Assembly: GCA_021741245.1 (NCBI GenBank)
Contig: JAIOYF010000005.1
Span: 226,572-290,571 of the forward strand
Direction of reading: 5' to 3'
Source of the DNA: Paracoccaceae bacterium
GTDB taxonomy: Bacteria > Pseudomonadota > Alphaproteobacteria > Rhodobacterales > Rhodobacteraceae
DNA: 64,000 nucleotides
Part shown: in pieces, positions 17,647-27,876 of the stretch
How the letters are laid out: every line of letters begins with the position of its first letter
Position numbering within the stretch: the first letter of the stretch is position 1
Translations under genes and position numbers: made by a program
Notes under the pieces: generated by a model
The model's input: only the letters and a program-made list of their open reading frames with translations
Told to the model about the DNA's origin: nothing
Databases searched by the model: none

Positions 17647-17665
17647 TTGATTGACGAGTCAATAA
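17647..17665. promoter_or_regulatory. BetI operator
   Basis: TTGATTGACGAGTCAATAA contains the perfect inverted repeat ATTGAC-GA-GTCAAT, closely resembling the BetI box known from other alphaproteobacteria. It lies in the 86-bp gap between divergent choX and betI, so one site could repress both uptake and oxidation genes, with choline as inducer. Confidence 0.8.
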
Positions 17666-17713
17666 ACTTCAAGCTAGCACAGAAAAGCAAGCATATTTTG
17701 GGAATCCGTGCAG

Positions 17714-18298
17714 ATGCCGAAGCTTGGGATGGAGCCTATCCGAAAGGAAGCGCTGGTCAAAGCCACGATCGTCGAGATCGGGAAAACTGGGTCTTTGGAT
17801 GTGACGGTCAGCCAGATCGCCAAGCGTGCGGGCATGTCTTCGGCGCTGGCACATCACTACTTTGGCTCCAAGGAGGGGATGTTTCTGGCCGCCATGCGCC
17901 ACATCCTGACCCTGTACGGCGCCGAGGTGCGCGGCGCCCTTGCCGCCGCCGAAAGCCCCGAGGCCCGGCTCAAGGCGATCCTCTATGCCTCGTTCAGCCC
18001 GGGGAACTTCCGGCGCGAGGCGGTCAGTGCCTGGCTCAACTTCTGGGTTCTGGCCCAGACCGTGCCCGAGGCGCGGCGTCTTCTGGCGATCTATCAGGGG
18101 CGTCTGCGCTCAAACCTTCTGTCGTGCCTGCGCCCCATTGCCGGGCCAAGGGCGGAAGAGGTGGCAGGCGGTCTGGGCGCGCTGATCGACGGGCTCTATT
18201 TGCGCGAAGTGCTGAAATCCGGCGCGCCCGACGGGCTCGCGGCGGTGCGTGTCGCACTCGATTATCTGGACAGTCAAACAGAAAGGGGGCGCGGATGA
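17714..18298 (+). CDS. betI: TetR-family choline-responsive repressor
   Basis: 194 aa from ATG 17714 ([17 protein letters not shown]), matching the conserved BetI start MPKxGMEPxR; a GTG two codons earlier is not needed. N-terminal TetR HTH ([22 protein letters not shown]) and a BetI C-terminal domain ([22 protein letters not shown]). Represses the bet/cho genes without choline. The stop overlaps the betB start (ATGA). Confidence 0.95.
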   Translation: MPKLGMEPIRKEALVKATIVEIGKTGSLDVTVSQIAKRAGMSSALAHHYFGSKEGMFLAAMRHILTLYGAEVRGALAAAESPEARLKAILYASFSPGNFRREAVSAWLNFWVLAQTVPEARRLLAIYQGRLRSNLLSCLRPIAGPRAEEVAGGLGALIDGLYLREVLKSGAPDGLAAVRVALDYLDSQTERGRG

Positions 18299-19749
18299 AA
18301 GCGCAGCCAACAGCCAGCCATTTCATCGATGGGGCCTATGTTGAAGATGCGGCGGGCGATCTGATCGAGGTGATCTATCCCGCCACGGGTGAGGTGATCG
18401 CGGTCTTGCATGCCGCCACCCCCGCGCTGATCGACCGCGCCTTGGCCAGTGCCACCCGTGCCCAAGCCGATTGGGCCACATGGCGCCCGGTTGACCGGGC
18501 GCGTATCTTGCGCCGGGCCGCCGATCTGATCCGCGACCGCAACCCCGACCTTGCCCGTCTGGAAACCCTTGATACCGGCAAACCGCTGCAAGAAACGCTG
18601 GTCGCCGATTGGCCCTCGGGGGCCGATGCGATCGAGTATTTCGCGGGGCTTGCCCCGACGGTGGTGGGCGAAACCATCCCCTTGGGCCGTGATTTCGTCT
18701 ATACGCTGCGCGAACCTTTGGGGGTTTGCGTGGGCATTGGCGCGTGGAATTACCCTAGCCAGATCGCTTGCTGGAAATCCGCGCCCGCCCTCGCGCTTGG
18801 CAATGCGATGGTGTTCAAACCCTCGGAAGTGACGCCGCTTGGCGCGCTGAAACTGGCCGAGATCTATATCGAGGCGGGCCTGCCCGCAGGCCTGTTCAAT
18901 GTGGTGCAGGGGCGCGGCCCCGTGGGTGCTGCGCTGGCAACGGATGCGCGGGTGGCCAAGGTCTCGCTGACAGGGTCCGTGCCGACGGGGCGCAAGGTCT
19001 ATGCGGCGGCGGCGGCGGGCGTGCGCCATGTGACGATGGAATTGGGCGGCAAATCCCCGCTGATCGTCTTTGATGACGCCAGTGTGGAAGATGCGGTTGG
19101 GGCCGCGATGTTGGGGAACTTCTATTCCACCGGACAGGTCTGCAGCAATGGCACACGGGTGTTCGTGCAAAAGGGGATCAAGGATCGCTTCCTTGCCTCG
19201 CTCCGGGCGCGGTCAGAAAAGATCGTGCTGGGCGACCCGCTGGATGAGGCGACGCAGATGGGCCCCTTGGTCAGTGCGGTGCAACTCGACAAGGTGATGG
19301 GCTATATCGAGGGGGCCAAGGCCGAGGGCGCGCGGCTGATCACAGGCGGCGCGCGGGGCCCGGCCAACGACGGCTATTTCGTGCAGCCCACGGTTTTTGC
19401 CGATGTGACCGATGCAATGACGCTGGCGCGTGAGGAAGTGTTCGGCCCGGTCATGGCCGTGCTGGATTTCGAGGACGAGGCCGAGGTGATCGCCCGCGCC
19501 AATGACACCGAATTTGGTCTGGCGGCGGGGGTGTTCACCGCCGATCTTGCCCGCGCGCACCGGGTTGTGGGGCAGTTGCAGGCCGGCACGACATGGATCA
19601 ACGCCTATAACCTGACCCCGGTCGAGGCCCCCTTTGGCGGGGTCAAGCAATCCGGGGTCGGGCGCGAAAACGGCCATGCGGCGGTGGAGCATTATACCCA
19701 AGTCAAAAGCGTTTATGTGGGGATGGGCCCGGTCGACGCGCCCTATTGA
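18295..19749 (+). CDS. betB: Betaine aldehyde dehydrogenase
   Basis: 484 aa from ATG 18295. The longer open frame that begins upstream is a shadow of choX/betI. ALDH motifs: [45 protein letters not shown] with the general-base glutamate, and [11 protein letters not shown] with the catalytic cysteine. Oxidises betaine aldehyde to glycine betaine with NAD(P)+, giving osmoprotection or feeding betaine catabolism. Second gene of betI-betB-betA. Confidence 0.95.
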   Translation: MKAQPTASHFIDGAYVEDAAGDLIEVIYPATGEVIAVLHAATPALIDRALASATRAQADWATWRPVDRARILRRAADLIRDRNPDLARLETLDTGKPLQETLVADWPSGADAIEYFAGLAPTVVGETIPLGRDFVYTLREPLGVCVGIGAWNYPSQIACWKSAPALALGNAMVFKPSEVTPLGALKLAEIYIEAGLPAGLFNVVQGRGPVGAALATDARVAKVSLTGSVPTGRKVYAAAAAGVRHVTMELGGKSPLIVFDDASVEDAVGAAMLGNFYSTGQVCSNGTRVFVQKGIKDRFLASLRARSEKIVLGDPLDEATQMGPLVSAVQLDKVMGYIEGAKAEGARLITGGARGPANDGYFVQPTVFADVTDAMTLAREEVFGPVMAVLDFEDEAEVIARANDTEFGLAAGVFTADLARAHRVVGQLQAGTTWINAYNLTPVEAPFGGVKQSGVGRENGHAAVEHYTQVKSVYVGMGPVDAPY

Positions 19750-19839
19750 TCCGCGCCCCCGGCGGGCCCCACCCACCCGCCCGCCGGGCGCGCTGGCGTG
19801 GTGTGGAATGACGATGTGAAGAAAGAAAAAGGCCAAGGC

Positions 19840-21489
19840 ATGTATGCGGATTATGTGATCATCGGGGCGGGATCAGCGGGCTGTGCCATGGCTTACCGTC
19901 TGGCCGAGGCCGGGCGTCGTGTGACGGTGATCGAATTTGGCGGATCAGACGCCGGACCGTTCATCCAGATGCCAGCGGCACTGTCCTATCCGATGAACAT
20001 GTCGCGCTATGACTGGGGGATGCACTCCGAGCCAGAGCCGCATCTGGGCAACCGCCAGTTGGTCACGCCCCGTGGCAAGGTGATCGGCGGATCGTCCAGC
20101 ATCAACGGCATGGTCTATGTGCGCGGCCATGCCCGCGACTTTGACACTTGGGCCGGGATGGGGGCGGATGGCTGGGCCTATGCCGATGTGCTGCCCTATT
20201 TCAAGCGGATGGAAAGTTCGCATGGCGGATCGGGCGCAGAGTTTCGCGGCACGGATGGCCCCCTGCACATCACCCGAGGCCCGCGCTCGAACCCGCTGTT
20301 CAACGCCTTTATCGAGGCCGGGCGCGAGGCGGGTTATCCCGTTACCCCCGATTACAACGGTCAGGCGCAAGAGGGCTTTGGCCCGATGGAGGCCACGATC
20401 TGGAAAGGGCGGCGCTGGTCGGCGGCCAATGCCTATCTCAAACCCGCGCAGGCCAGTGGCAATGTGCAGGTCGTGCGCGGCCTTGCCCGCCGGATCGTGA
20501 TCGAAAACGGCCGGGCTACGGGGGTCGAGGTCGATCAGGGCGGCGCACCTTTCGTGATCCGGGCCGGGCGCGAGGTGATCCTTGCCGCCTCCAGCCTCAA
20601 CAGCCCCAAGTTGTTGATGCTGTCGGGCATCGGCCCTGCGGCGCATCTGGCCGAACATGGCATCGCACTGGTCGCCGACCGCCCCGGTGTGGGCGCAAAT
20701 CTGCAAGACCACCTTGAAATCTATATGCAATTTGCGGCCAAGCAGCCCATCAGCCTGTACAAATACTGGAACCTCTGGGGCAAGGCCGCGATTGGCGCGC
20801 AATGGTTGTTCACGGGCAAGGGGCTGGGGGCCAGCAACCAGTTTGAGGCCTGCGGATTCATCCGCTCAAAGGCCGGGGTGGAATATCCCGACATCCAGTA
20901 TCACTTCTTGCCCATTGCCGTGCGTTATGATGGCAAGGTCGCCGCCGAAGGGCATGGCTTTCAGGTGCATACCGGGCCCATGCGCTCGCGGTCTCGCGGT
21001 GCGGTTACGCTGCGGTCAGCTGATCCGAATGACGCCCCGGTGATCCGCTTCAACTATATGTCCGACCCGACCGATTGGCAGGATTTCCGCGCCGCCGTGC
21101 GCCTGACGCGCGAGATTTTCGATCAATCCGCCATGCGCCCCTTTGTAAAGCATGAGATTCAGCCCGGCGCAGCCGTGCAGAGTGACGCCGAGATTGATGC
21201 CTTCATCCGTGACCACGCCGAAAGCGCCTATCACCCCTGCGGCACGGCCCGGATGGGGCGCCGGAATGATCCGATGGCGGTGGTGGACCCCGAATGTAGG
21301 GTGATCGGGGTCGATGGCCTGCGGCTTGCCGACAGTTCGGTCTTTCCGCAAATCACCAATGGCAACCTTAACGGCCCGTCGATCATGGTGGGCGAAAAGG
21401 CTGCCGATCATATCCTTGGCCGCGCGCCCCTTGCCGCCTCCAACCAAGAGCCGTGGATCAATCCCGCGTGGCGGACCTCCCAACGATAG
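19840..21489 (+). CDS. betA: Choline dehydrogenase
   Basis: 549 aa from ATG 19840 ([21 protein letters not shown]). GMC oxidoreductase: FAD-binding GAGSAGC at the N-terminus, [34 protein letters not shown], the catalytic HPCGTARMG region, and the C-terminal [18 protein letters not shown]. Oxidises choline to betaine aldehyde at the membrane, upstream of BetB. 90 bp after betB. A small GGGG-AAAA-CCCC hairpin follows the stop without a clear T-tract. Confidence 0.95.
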   Translation: MYADYVIIGAGSAGCAMAYRLAEAGRRVTVIEFGGSDAGPFIQMPAALSYPMNMSRYDWGMHSEPEPHLGNRQLVTPRGKVIGGSSSINGMVYVRGHARDFDTWAGMGADGWAYADVLPYFKRMESSHGGSGAEFRGTDGPLHITRGPRSNPLFNAFIEAGREAGYPVTPDYNGQAQEGFGPMEATIWKGRRWSAANAYLKPAQASGNVQVVRGLARRIVIENGRATGVEVDQGGAPFVIRAGREVILAASSLNSPKLLMLSGIGPAAHLAEHGIALVADRPGVGANLQDHLEIYMQFAAKQPISLYKYWNLWGKAAIGAQWLFTGKGLGASNQFEACGFIRSKAGVEYPDIQYHFLPIAVRYDGKVAAEGHGFQVHTGPMRSRSRGAVTLRSADPNDAPVIRFNYMSDPTDWQDFRAAVRLTREIFDQSAMRPFVKHEIQPGAAVQSDAEIDAFIRDHAESAYHPCGTARMGRRNDPMAVVDPECRVIGVDGLRLADSSVFPQITNGNLNGPSIMVGEKAADHILGRAPLAASNQEPWINPAWRTSQR

Positions 21490-21514
21490 GGGAAAACCCC
21501 TCACCGTGGCCGCG

Positions 21515-21530
21515 TTAACGAATTCTTAAC
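21515..21530 (+). promoter_or_regulatory. CtrA box upstream of the secreted nuclease gene
   Basis: TTAA-CGAATTC-TTAAC is an exact match to the CtrA consensus TTAA-N7-TTAAC. It lies 42 bp before the nuclease start. Nothing else in the betA-nuclease gap competes as a promoter. Confidence 0.6.
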
Positions 21531-21572
21531 TTTTTGCTTGATCCGCCGCAGCGTTCGCGGCACTCACAGGGC

Positions 21573-22226
21573 ATGTTAAGGATTTGTTCCGTTCTTGTTC
21601 TGGTGCTGAGTCTGGCCGCGAGTCTCTCGCAGGCGGCAGAACCCGAGGTGCGGGTGATCGACGGCGATACGATTGATCTTGCAGGCCAACGCATCCGCCT
21701 CTTTGGCATCGACGCCCCGGAAAAGGGCCAGATCTGCGATGAACGCGGGCAGGTGCGCGATTGTGGCGCGTGGTCGGCCATGATGCTGCAACAGGCCATC
21801 GCCAGCTTTGATGTGCAATGCTCCACCGTTGACCGCGACCGCTATGGCCGCCTTGTGTCGATCTGCACCGCCAATGGCGTCGATCTGGGGGCGGTCATGG
21901 TGCAAAACGGGGCGGCCACCGCCTATACGCGCTATTCCCGCCGCTATGCCAAGGATGAACAGGCCGCAAAGGCGCTGGGCCTTGGCATTTGGGCGGGCAA
22001 GATGGTCGCCCCGGAAACCTATCGCCACCCCGCACCCGCCACCCCGGCCGTCGAGACGGGCGATTGCGCGATCAAGGGCAACGTCGGCGCGTCCGGCAAG
22101 CACATCTATCACCTGCCGGGCCAGCGCGACTATGCCGCCACCCGCATCTCGCCCACCAAGGGCGAGGCATGGTTTTGCACCGAGGCTGAGGCGCAGCGCG
22201 CAGGCTTTCGCAAAGCCCGTCGCTGA
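21573..22226 (+). CDS. Secreted thermonuclease-like (SNase) protein
   Basis: 217 aa from ATG 21573 ([21 protein letters not shown]), a clear signal peptide. SNase fold: [28 protein letters not shown] with the metal-binding aspartates, then [12 protein letters not shown] and [10 protein letters not shown]. The C-terminal 55 residues (GDCAIKGNV...[11 protein letters not shown]...[11 protein letters not shown]) form the small extension often found on bacterial SNases. Acts on nucleic acids in the periplasm or outside. A perfect CtrA box precedes it. Confidence 0.88.
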   Translation: MLRICSVLVLVLSLAASLSQAAEPEVRVIDGDTIDLAGQRIRLFGIDAPEKGQICDERGQVRDCGAWSAMMLQQAIASFDVQCSTVDRDRYGRLVSICTANGVDLGAVMVQNGAATAYTRYSRRYAKDEQAAKALGLGIWAGKMVAPETYRHPAPATPAVETGDCAIKGNVGASGKHIYHLPGQRDYAATRISPTKGEAWFCTEAEAQRAGFRKARR

Positions 22227-22298
22227 GTTGATCGAGGTCAAGGTCCGCCGCAGGATCACAGGCTAACCTTTGCGTGCAATCACGAAAGGCACCTAAAA

Positions 22299-22544
22299 AT
22301 GACCCATACCCCCCATGACATCGCCCAAGATTTCCCGGATCAAGCTGCGGCAATCGCCGACCTGAAGGCAACGGATGCCCATTTTGCAAACCTGCTTGAG
22401 GCATATCACGTGGCCAACCGTGCCGTGCACCGGGCCGAAACCCGGGTGGAGCCGATGTCAGATCAGGCCGAGGCTGATTTGCGCCGCGAAAGGGCAAAGC
22501 TGAAAGATCAGATCGCCCGCGCCTTGGCCCCGACCGCAGGTTAA
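22299..22544 (+). CDS. YdcH/DUF465 family small protein
   Basis: 81 aa, mostly helical and charged; the FANLLEAYHVANRAVHRAE and LRRERAKLKDQIARAL pattern is that of the DUF465 (YdcH) helical hairpin. Function unknown in the family. Its TAA overlaps the TAA of the convergent pccR gene through a shared TTAA at 22541-22544. Confidence 0.85.
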   Translation: MTHTPHDIAQDFPDQAAAIADLKATDAHFANLLEAYHVANRAVHRAETRVEPMSDQAEADLRRERAKLKDQIARALAPTAG

Positions 22545-23938
22545 GGCACGATTTCATAGGGCAAGACAGTGCGGCGGTTGGGGTCCACGCTCAGCCGCCG
22601 TTCCAAGGGGGGCACGGATCTTTGGTGGCAATCGGCCCGTTCGCAGATCCGGCATGAAATCCCGATGGGTTCAAAATGCCCTTTCAGATCAAGGCCGTCG
22701 GCATAAACCAGCGCCGCCGCATGGCGCACCTCGCAGCCCAGTCCAATCGCATAGCGCCGCGTGGGCGCATGATAGGACCCACCCGGTTTGCTGACATCGC
22801 GGGCAAGGCACAGATAGCGCACCCCGTCGGGCGTTTCGGCCAATTGCCGCAAGAACCGCCCCGGTGTCTCAAACGCGCGGTGCACATTCCACAGCGGGCA
22901 GGCCCCGCCAAAGCGCGCAAATTGCAACCGCGTGGCGGAATGGCGCTTGGTGATCGTGCCCGCCTGATCGACGCGCACAAAGAAAAACGGAATCCCCTTT
23001 GCCCCCGGCCGTTGCAGGGTGGAAAGCCGGTGCGCCACCTGCTCGATCGAGGCGCCAAAGATATCGGCCAGCCGCTCCAGATCATGCCGCGTCTCCTGCG
23101 CGGCCGCCATGAAGGCGCGATAGGGCATCAGCGCCGCCCCGGCAAAGTAATTGGCCAAGCCCATCTTGGCGATATCGCGCGCCTCGGGCGTGTGGAACCG
23201 CGCCAGATCAAGGGTGGCTTCCAACAGCGCGTTTTGCGTGATCAGCGCCACTTGCAACAGCAGTTGAAACCGCTGCGTCGGGCCCGCACTGCGCGCCGAC
23301 ACATCCAGCCGCTTGGCCGCGTGATCCATCTGCCGCATCACGGCCGAGTCGGAAAAGTACAGGCTTATACCGCGCTGCGCCAACGCCTCTTTGGCGGCAG
23401 AAATCACGTCTTTTCGGCCCTTTGGCCCGGTGATGAAATGTTCCGCCGCGCGGTCCACCGCATCAATGTAATTGTCGCAATAGTGAAAGAAATCCCGCAC
23501 CTCTTCCCATGGGCTGGGGCGCAAGGATGTCTCATCCCGGCCAAGCGCCTCATCCAGCGAGGCCAGCCTTTCATGGGTCTGCCGGTAGGCCCGGTGCAGG
23601 TCCAGAAAGGCGCGGGCCAAGGCGGGGGCATTTGACGCGGCAAGGCGCAGGTCCGAAAGCGGCGGGCTGTTGGCGGCAAACACCGGGTCGGCCAAGGCCT
23701 CGCGCATGTCACTGACCAACCGCTCGCTTTCGCCCACGGTCAGTTCCGTCACATCCAGCCCGAACTCTTGCGCCAGCGCCAGCACCACAGCGGCAGACAC
23801 CGGGCGGTTGTTGTTCTCCATCTGGTTCAGATAGGGCAGCGACACCGCCAGCTTTTCCGAAAACGCCTTTTGCGTCAGGCCAAGGCGGGTGCGCATCTCG
23901 CGCAGTTTCGCGCCTGCATACAGCTTTTGCGTCGCCAT
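22541..23938 (-). CDS. pccR: Short-chain fatty acyl-CoA regulator controlling propionyl-CoA carboxylase (PccR/ScfR)
   Basis: 465 aa from ATG 23938 (MATQKLYAGAKLREMR). Domains: XRE helix-turn-helix at about 10-65 (LTQKAFSEKLAVSLPYLNQMENN), a long IrrE/M78-like middle without a visible HExxH zinc motif, and the C-terminal DUF2083-type region ending in CRICERADCH (Cys429, 432, 437). This is the ScfR architecture; PccR in R. sphaeroides responds to propionyl-CoA and controls pccB (recalled). Two TTTGCAAA boxes lie in the 49 bp between it and the MFS gene, and similar boxes precede pccB 1.9 kb away. Confidence 0.85.
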   Translation of the reverse strand: MATQKLYAGAKLREMRTRLGLTQKAFSEKLAVSLPYLNQMENNNRPVSAAVVLALAQEFGLDVTELTVGESERLVSDMREALADPVFAANSPPLSDLRLAASNAPALARAFLDLHRAYRQTHERLASLDEALGRDETSLRPSPWEEVRDFFHYCDNYIDAVDRAAEHFITGPKGRKDVISAAKEALAQRGISLYFSDSAVMRQMDHAAKRLDVSARSAGPTQRFQLLLQVALITQNALLEATLDLARFHTPEARDIAKMGLANYFAGAALMPYRAFMAAAQETRHDLERLADIFGASIEQVAHRLSTLQRPGAKGIPFFFVRVDQAGTITKRHSATRLQFARFGGACPLWNVHRAFETPGRFLRQLAETPDGVRYLCLARDVSKPGGSYHAPTRRYAIGLGCEVRHAAALVYADGLDLKGHFEPIGISCRICERADCHQRSVPPLERRLSVDPNRRTVLPYEIVP

Positions 23939-23951
23939 TCTTGCCCCCCGG

Positions 23952-23980
23952 TTTGCAAAGCCAATCTTTCGCTTTGCAAA
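23952..23980. promoter_or_regulatory. Paired TTTGCAAA boxes upstream of pccR
   Basis: Two perfect TTTGCAAA palindromes at 23952-23959 and 23973-23980, 21 bp start to start (two helical turns), within the 49-bp gap before pccR. TTTGCAAA is the PccR half-site as I recall it; the spacing here is larger than the reported 4 bp. Suggests autoregulation. Confidence 0.65.
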
Positions 23981-23987
23981 GCCAAGG

Positions 23988-25199
23988 TCAAGCCACCAAT
24001 CCAAGCGCCCTTGCGCGCCGCATCACCGCAAGGATCGCCACAACGGCGGCAAAGGCCGATGCCAGCATCAACAACACCAAGGGCAACTCGGACGATCCCG
24101 GTTTCAGCAGATATCCGGCAAAGGCGGCCAGCGCCGCGCCGCCGCCAATCATGATCGCCCCGCCCAGACCCGACGCCGTTCCCGCCAGTTCCGGCTTGAT
24201 CGACAACATGCCTGCCGTGGCATTGGGCATGGTCATGCCATTGCCAAGGCCCATCGAGATCATCAGTCCGAAAAAGACATAAGGCGAATGCACGCCGATC
24301 AGCGTCAGCGCCGCCAGCAGCCCAAGGCCGATCACACTCGACAGCGCGCCAAACAGCACCATCCGGTTCATCCCGATCCGCACGGAAAAGCGCCCGGCGA
24401 TGAAATTGCCCGCCGCATAGCCAACAGCGGTGATCGCAAACAGCGCCCCGATCTCGGACGACGACAGGCCAAACACCTGCGTTCCCACAAAGGGCGCGCC
24501 GCCCAGAAAGGCAAAGAACGATCCCGAGGAAAAGCCCGCGCACAGCGCATAGCCCCAAAAGCGTTGCGATGTCAGCAGCTTGGGGTAATTCCGCACCTGA
24601 TCCATCAGCGAGACCTTGCGCACCACAGCTGTTTCGCCCAGATCGGCCCAGACCAGCCACAGCGTCACCGCGCCAAGCGCGAACAACAGGCCAAAATTGG
24701 CCTGCCAGCCAATCGCCTCGTCCAGAACGCCACCAATGACGGGGCCGATCATCGGCACGATGCTCATCCCCATGGTGACATAGCCGATCATCGAGGCGGC
24801 CTGTTCATCAGGCACCATATCGCGCACCACGGCCCGGCTCAGCACCATGCCCGCCGCAATCACCGCCTGTGCCATGCGAAAGATCAAGAACACCGTGGCA
24901 TTGGGCGCAACAAGCGTGCCCAAGGTCGCCAGCAAGAACAGCGCCAGCGACCAAAGCAGAACCGGGCGCCGGCCAAAGCGGTCGGAAATCGGCCCGATCA
25001 CCACCTGCAACACCGCCGATACCGCCAGATACAGCGCCACCGACAGTTGCATCAGCGCATAGGGCGCATCAAACCACGCGGCCATGCCGGGCAGGGACGG
25101 CAGGAAGATGTTCATCGTCAGGGCCGACAGGCCCGCCAGCAAGATCAGCGTCGCAATATGCGGCGGTGTCTTGCGATCAAGGAAGCGTTTGTCTTGCAT
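23988..25199 (-). CDS. MFS drug-resistance exporter (Bcr/CflA type)
   Basis: 403 aa with twelve predicted membrane segments. The motif between TM2 and TM3, GPISDRFGRRPVLLWS, and LSRAVVRDMVPDEQAASMIGY are typical of the Bcr/CflA subfamily of 12-TM drug:H+ antiporters. Inner-membrane exporter; substrate unknown. Lies just upstream of pccR on the same strand with a 49-bp gap that holds pccR's own boxes, so co-transcription is possible but not required. Confidence 0.88.
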   Translation of the reverse strand: MQDKRFLDRKTPPHIATLILLAGLSALTMNIFLPSLPGMAAWFDAPYALMQLSVALYLAVSAVLQVVIGPISDRFGRRPVLLWSLALFLLATLGTLVAPNATVFLIFRMAQAVIAAGMVLSRAVVRDMVPDEQAASMIGYVTMGMSIVPMIGPVIGGVLDEAIGWQANFGLLFALGAVTLWLVWADLGETAVVRKVSLMDQVRNYPKLLTSQRFWGYALCAGFSSGSFFAFLGGAPFVGTQVFGLSSSEIGALFAITAVGYAAGNFIAGRFSVRIGMNRMVLFGALSSVIGLGLLAALTLIGVHSPYVFFGLMISMGLGNGMTMPNATAGMLSIKPELAGTASGLGGAIMIGGGAALAAFAGYLLKPGSSELPLVLLMLASAFAAVVAILAVMRRARALGLVA

Positions 25200-25262
25200 T
25201 CCTTTCAGCTAGGCCTGTCAGCGCGCCTTGTCCACGGTATTTGTGCAGATGTGCCTGTGCGC

Positions 25263-25613
25263 CTATGCCCATTTGTGAAAGATGAAAAAGGCCCCCAGCC
25301 CGATGCAGGCAAAGCCAAGCAGGTGGTTCCACGCCAGCGGCTCTTTCAGGTAAAGCACCGAGAAGATTGCGAAAACAGACAGGGTGATGACCTCTTGTAT
25401 GGTCTTGAGCTCGGCCGCGCTGAAGTGACCGTGGCCGATCCGGTTGGCGGGCACCTGCAACATATATTCAAACAAGGCGATCCCCCAGCTGATCAGGATC
25501 ACCGTCACGATGGGGGCTTGCTTGAACTTCAGGTGGCCATACCAGGCAAAGGTCATGAAGATATTCGACGCAACAAGCAGCCCGATGGTCAGGACCGGAA
25601 CGGAAAATGGCAT
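25263..25613 (-). CDS. Small DMT-family membrane protein (DUF486)
   Basis: 116 aa, four hydrophobic segments, single-domain four-TM DMT-like protein; FMTFAWYGHLKF and FEYMLQVPANRIGHGHFSAAELKTIQEVITL match the DUF486 family pattern. Transport function unproven. Divergent from pccB, so the pccB control region also lies upstream of this gene. Confidence 0.8.
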   Translation of the reverse strand: MPFSVPVLTIGLLVASNIFMTFAWYGHLKFKQAPIVTVILISWGIALFEYMLQVPANRIGHGHFSAAELKTIQEVITLSVFAIFSVLYLKEPLAWNHLLGFACIGLGAFFIFHKWA

Positions 25614-25710
25614 GGCAGCACCCTTGATCTGCGAATGGCGATTGTGCCGATATCGCTAGCCGTTCCTCGGTGGACGCGAAAGGGGCATGCAGCGGTCAGC
25701 GGGGCGAGAA

Positions 25711-25758
25711 TTTGCAGATATGCAATTTGCGATCACGGGTCTGCCAATAATTTGCAAA
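25711..25758. promoter_or_regulatory. PccR-like boxes upstream of pccB
   Basis: A perfect TTTGCAAA at 25751-25758, plus degenerate copies TTTGCAGA (25711) and TTTGCGAT (25726). The first of these also forms the palindrome TTGCA-GATA-TGCAA (25712-25725). They lie 74-121 bp before the pccB start and match the boxes upstream of pccR, tying both genes to one regulator. Confidence 0.6.
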
Positions 25759-25831
25759 TTTACCGAAATCTGCTTTCGCAGCCCCCCGACCGGCCTTATG
25801 CTGCGCCATAACCGAAGGGGAGGACGCCACC

Positions 25832-27358
25832 ATGAAGGACATCTTGCAACAGCTTGAGGCCCGCCGCGATGTGGCCCGTCAGGGCGGTGGCGCGCGCCGG
25901 GTTGATGCGCAGCATGCCAAGGGCAAGCTGACCGCCCGTGAGCGGATCGAGCTTTTGCTTGATGAGGGCAGCTTTGAAGAGTTCGACATGTTCGTGACTC
26001 ATCGCTGCACCGATTTCGGGATGGAGGCAGACCGCCCCGCAGGCGACGGCGTGGTGACCGGATGGGGCACGGTCAATGGCCGCATGGTCTATGTCTTCAG
26101 TCAGGATTTCACGGTTTTCGGCGGCTCCCTGTCCGAAACCCATGCGCAAAAGATTTGCAAGATCATGGATATGGCGCTGCAAAACGGCGCTCCGGTGATC
26201 GGCATGAACGATTCCGGCGGCGCGCGGATTCAAGAGGGCGTGGCCTCTCTTGCCGGCTACGCCGAGGTGTTTCAGCGCAATATCATGGCCAGCGGCGTGG
26301 TGCCGCAAATCAGCCTGATCATGGGCCCCTGCGCCGGCGGCGCGGTCTATTCGCCCGCGATGACCGACTTCATCTTCATGGTCAAAGACACCTCCTATAT
26401 GTTCGTGACCGGGCCTGACGTGGTGAAAACCGTGACCAATGAGGTGGTAACGGCCGAAGAGCTGGGCGGTGCCAGCACCCATACCAAGAAATCCAGCGTG
26501 GCCGATGGCGCGTTTGAAAATGATGTCGAGGCGCTGGCCGAAACCCGCCGCCTGATCGACTTCTTGCCGCTGAACAACCGCGAAAAAGCCCCCGTCCGCC
26601 CGTTCTTTGATGATCCGGCACGGATCGAGACCAGCCTTGATACACTGATCCCCGACAATCCGAACATGCCCTATGACATGAAGGAACTGATCGGGAAAAT
26701 TGCTGATGAGGGCGATTTTTTCGAGATCCAGCGCGACTATGCCGGAAACATCATTACCGGTTTCATCCGGCTGGAGGGGCAATCGGTCGGCGTCGTGGCC
26801 AATCAGCCGATGGTTCTGGCAGGCTGCCTTGACATCGATTCCAGCCGCAAGGCCGCCCGCTTTGTGCGCTTTTGCGATGCCTTCGAAATCCCGATCCTGA
26901 CGCTTGTCGATGTGCCGGGGTTCCTTCCCGGTGTGTCGCAAGAATTGGGCGGCGTCATCAAGCACGGGGCAAAGCTGCTGTTCGCCTATGGCGAGGCGAC
27001 GGTGCCCAAGGTGACGGTGATCACCCGCAAAGCCTATGGCGGGGCCTATGATGTGATGGCCTCCAAACATCTGCGCGGTGATTTCAACTATGCGTGGCCA
27101 ACGGCGGAAATCGCCGTGATGGGGGCCAAGGGCGCGACCGAGATCATCCATCGCGGCAAATCGGCCGAGGACATCGCCCGTCTGACCAAGGAATATGAAG
27201 ACCGTTTCGCCAATCCCTTCGTGGCCGCCGAAAAGGGCTTTATCGACGAGGTGATCATGCCCCACTCCACGCGCCGCCGCATCGCCCGCGCCTTTGCCAG
27301 TTTGCGGACAAAGAAGCTGGCGAACCCGTGGAAGAAACACGATAACATTCCCCTGTAA
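25832..27358 (+). CDS. pccB: Propionyl-CoA carboxylase beta (carboxyltransferase) subunit
   Basis: 508 aa, full length. Carboxyltransferase domains with [23 protein letters not shown] and [16 protein letters not shown] (first crotonase-like half), and [17 protein letters not shown] and [18 protein letters not shown] (second half). Transfers the carboxyl group from biotin on PccA to propionyl-CoA, giving methylmalonyl-CoA. First gene of the locus that continues to pccA and mcm; probably controlled by PccR. Confidence 0.97.
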   Translation: MKDILQQLEARRDVARQGGGARRVDAQHAKGKLTARERIELLLDEGSFEEFDMFVTHRCTDFGMEADRPAGDGVVTGWGTVNGRMVYVFSQDFTVFGGSLSETHAQKICKIMDMALQNGAPVIGMNDSGGARIQEGVASLAGYAEVFQRNIMASGVVPQISLIMGPCAGGAVYSPAMTDFIFMVKDTSYMFVTGPDVVKTVTNEVVTAEELGGASTHTKKSSVADGAFENDVEALAETRRLIDFLPLNNREKAPVRPFFDDPARIETSLDTLIPDNPNMPYDMKELIGKIADEGDFFEIQRDYAGNIITGFIRLEGQSVGVVANQPMVLAGCLDIDSSRKAARFVRFCDAFEIPILTLVDVPGFLPGVSQELGGVIKHGAKLLFAYGEATVPKVTVITRKAYGGAYDVMASKHLRGDFNYAWPTAEIAVMGAKGATEIIHRGKSAEDIARLTKEYEDRFANPFVAAEKGFIDEVIMPHSTRRRIARAFASLRTKKLANPWKKHDNIPL

Positions 27359-27376
27359 CCCTTCAGGAGGTTCTTC

Positions 27377-27454
27377 GTGCCACTCTTTCATATGATCAGC
27401 GGCGGTTCCCGCCCCGTTGCCCCCTTTAGCCATGCTGTCGAGGCGGATGGCTGG
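27377..27454 (+). pseudogene. RidA/YjgF-family N-terminal remnant
   Basis: A strong AGGAGG (27365-27370) precedes GTG 27377. The first 26 or so codons read like the start of a RidA protein (GGSRPVAPFSHAVEADGW...PTG, compare APFSHAV...SGQ). After that, no frame continues the family: the sequence becomes low-similarity and contains an 18-bp tandem duplication. An open frame continues to 28114, but it runs over the small lipoprotein gene in another frame and looks accidental. Best read as a gene destroyed after pccB with its translation start preserved; the downstream boundary is uncertain. Confidence 0.45.
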
Positions 27455-27539
27455 GCCTTGCCGACCGGGCACGCGCCCGCCCCCATGCCTTGCTCCGACT
27501 CGGCGCGCTTGGGGACGACCCCAGCAGATCGTCACCCCA

Positions 27540-27575
27540 CTGTCGGATCGCCCCGCTCTGTCGGATCACCCCGCG
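27540..27575. repeat. 18-bp imperfect tandem duplication
   Basis: Two adjacent copies of CTGTCGGATCRCCCCGCK differing at 2 of 18 positions, inside the degraded region after the RidA remnant. From about 27455 to 27876 I see no convincing gene. Confidence 0.7.
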
Positions 27576-27876
27576 CCTTTTGGCGAAACAATGCCAGAGG
27601 CCACGCAGGTTTTCAAAGCGGTCTCCTTTGCCGACGGAACCTGCATTTGGGAGATGTTCTGATGTTGCTACCACATTTGGTTATTCAATCGGCGCAAGCC
27701 GCGCGTCCTGATGTAGCAGAGTCACAGGCGGCAAACTTGGCGTCGACCGCGTGTCAAATCCTTGAAAATTGGGCTAATGTGCCAGCAGGCCGAACCCAAG
27801 CGGCCTTTGCCTCGCAACGGGGGCTGGATCAGGGGGCTTTTCCTCTGACAGCTCTCCAAGAATATAGGAGAAGAGG

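Noticed and set aside
17503..18294. Long N-terminal extension of betB
   Set aside because: It is a shadow across the choX start, the BetI operator and betI; the BetB family starts at 18295.
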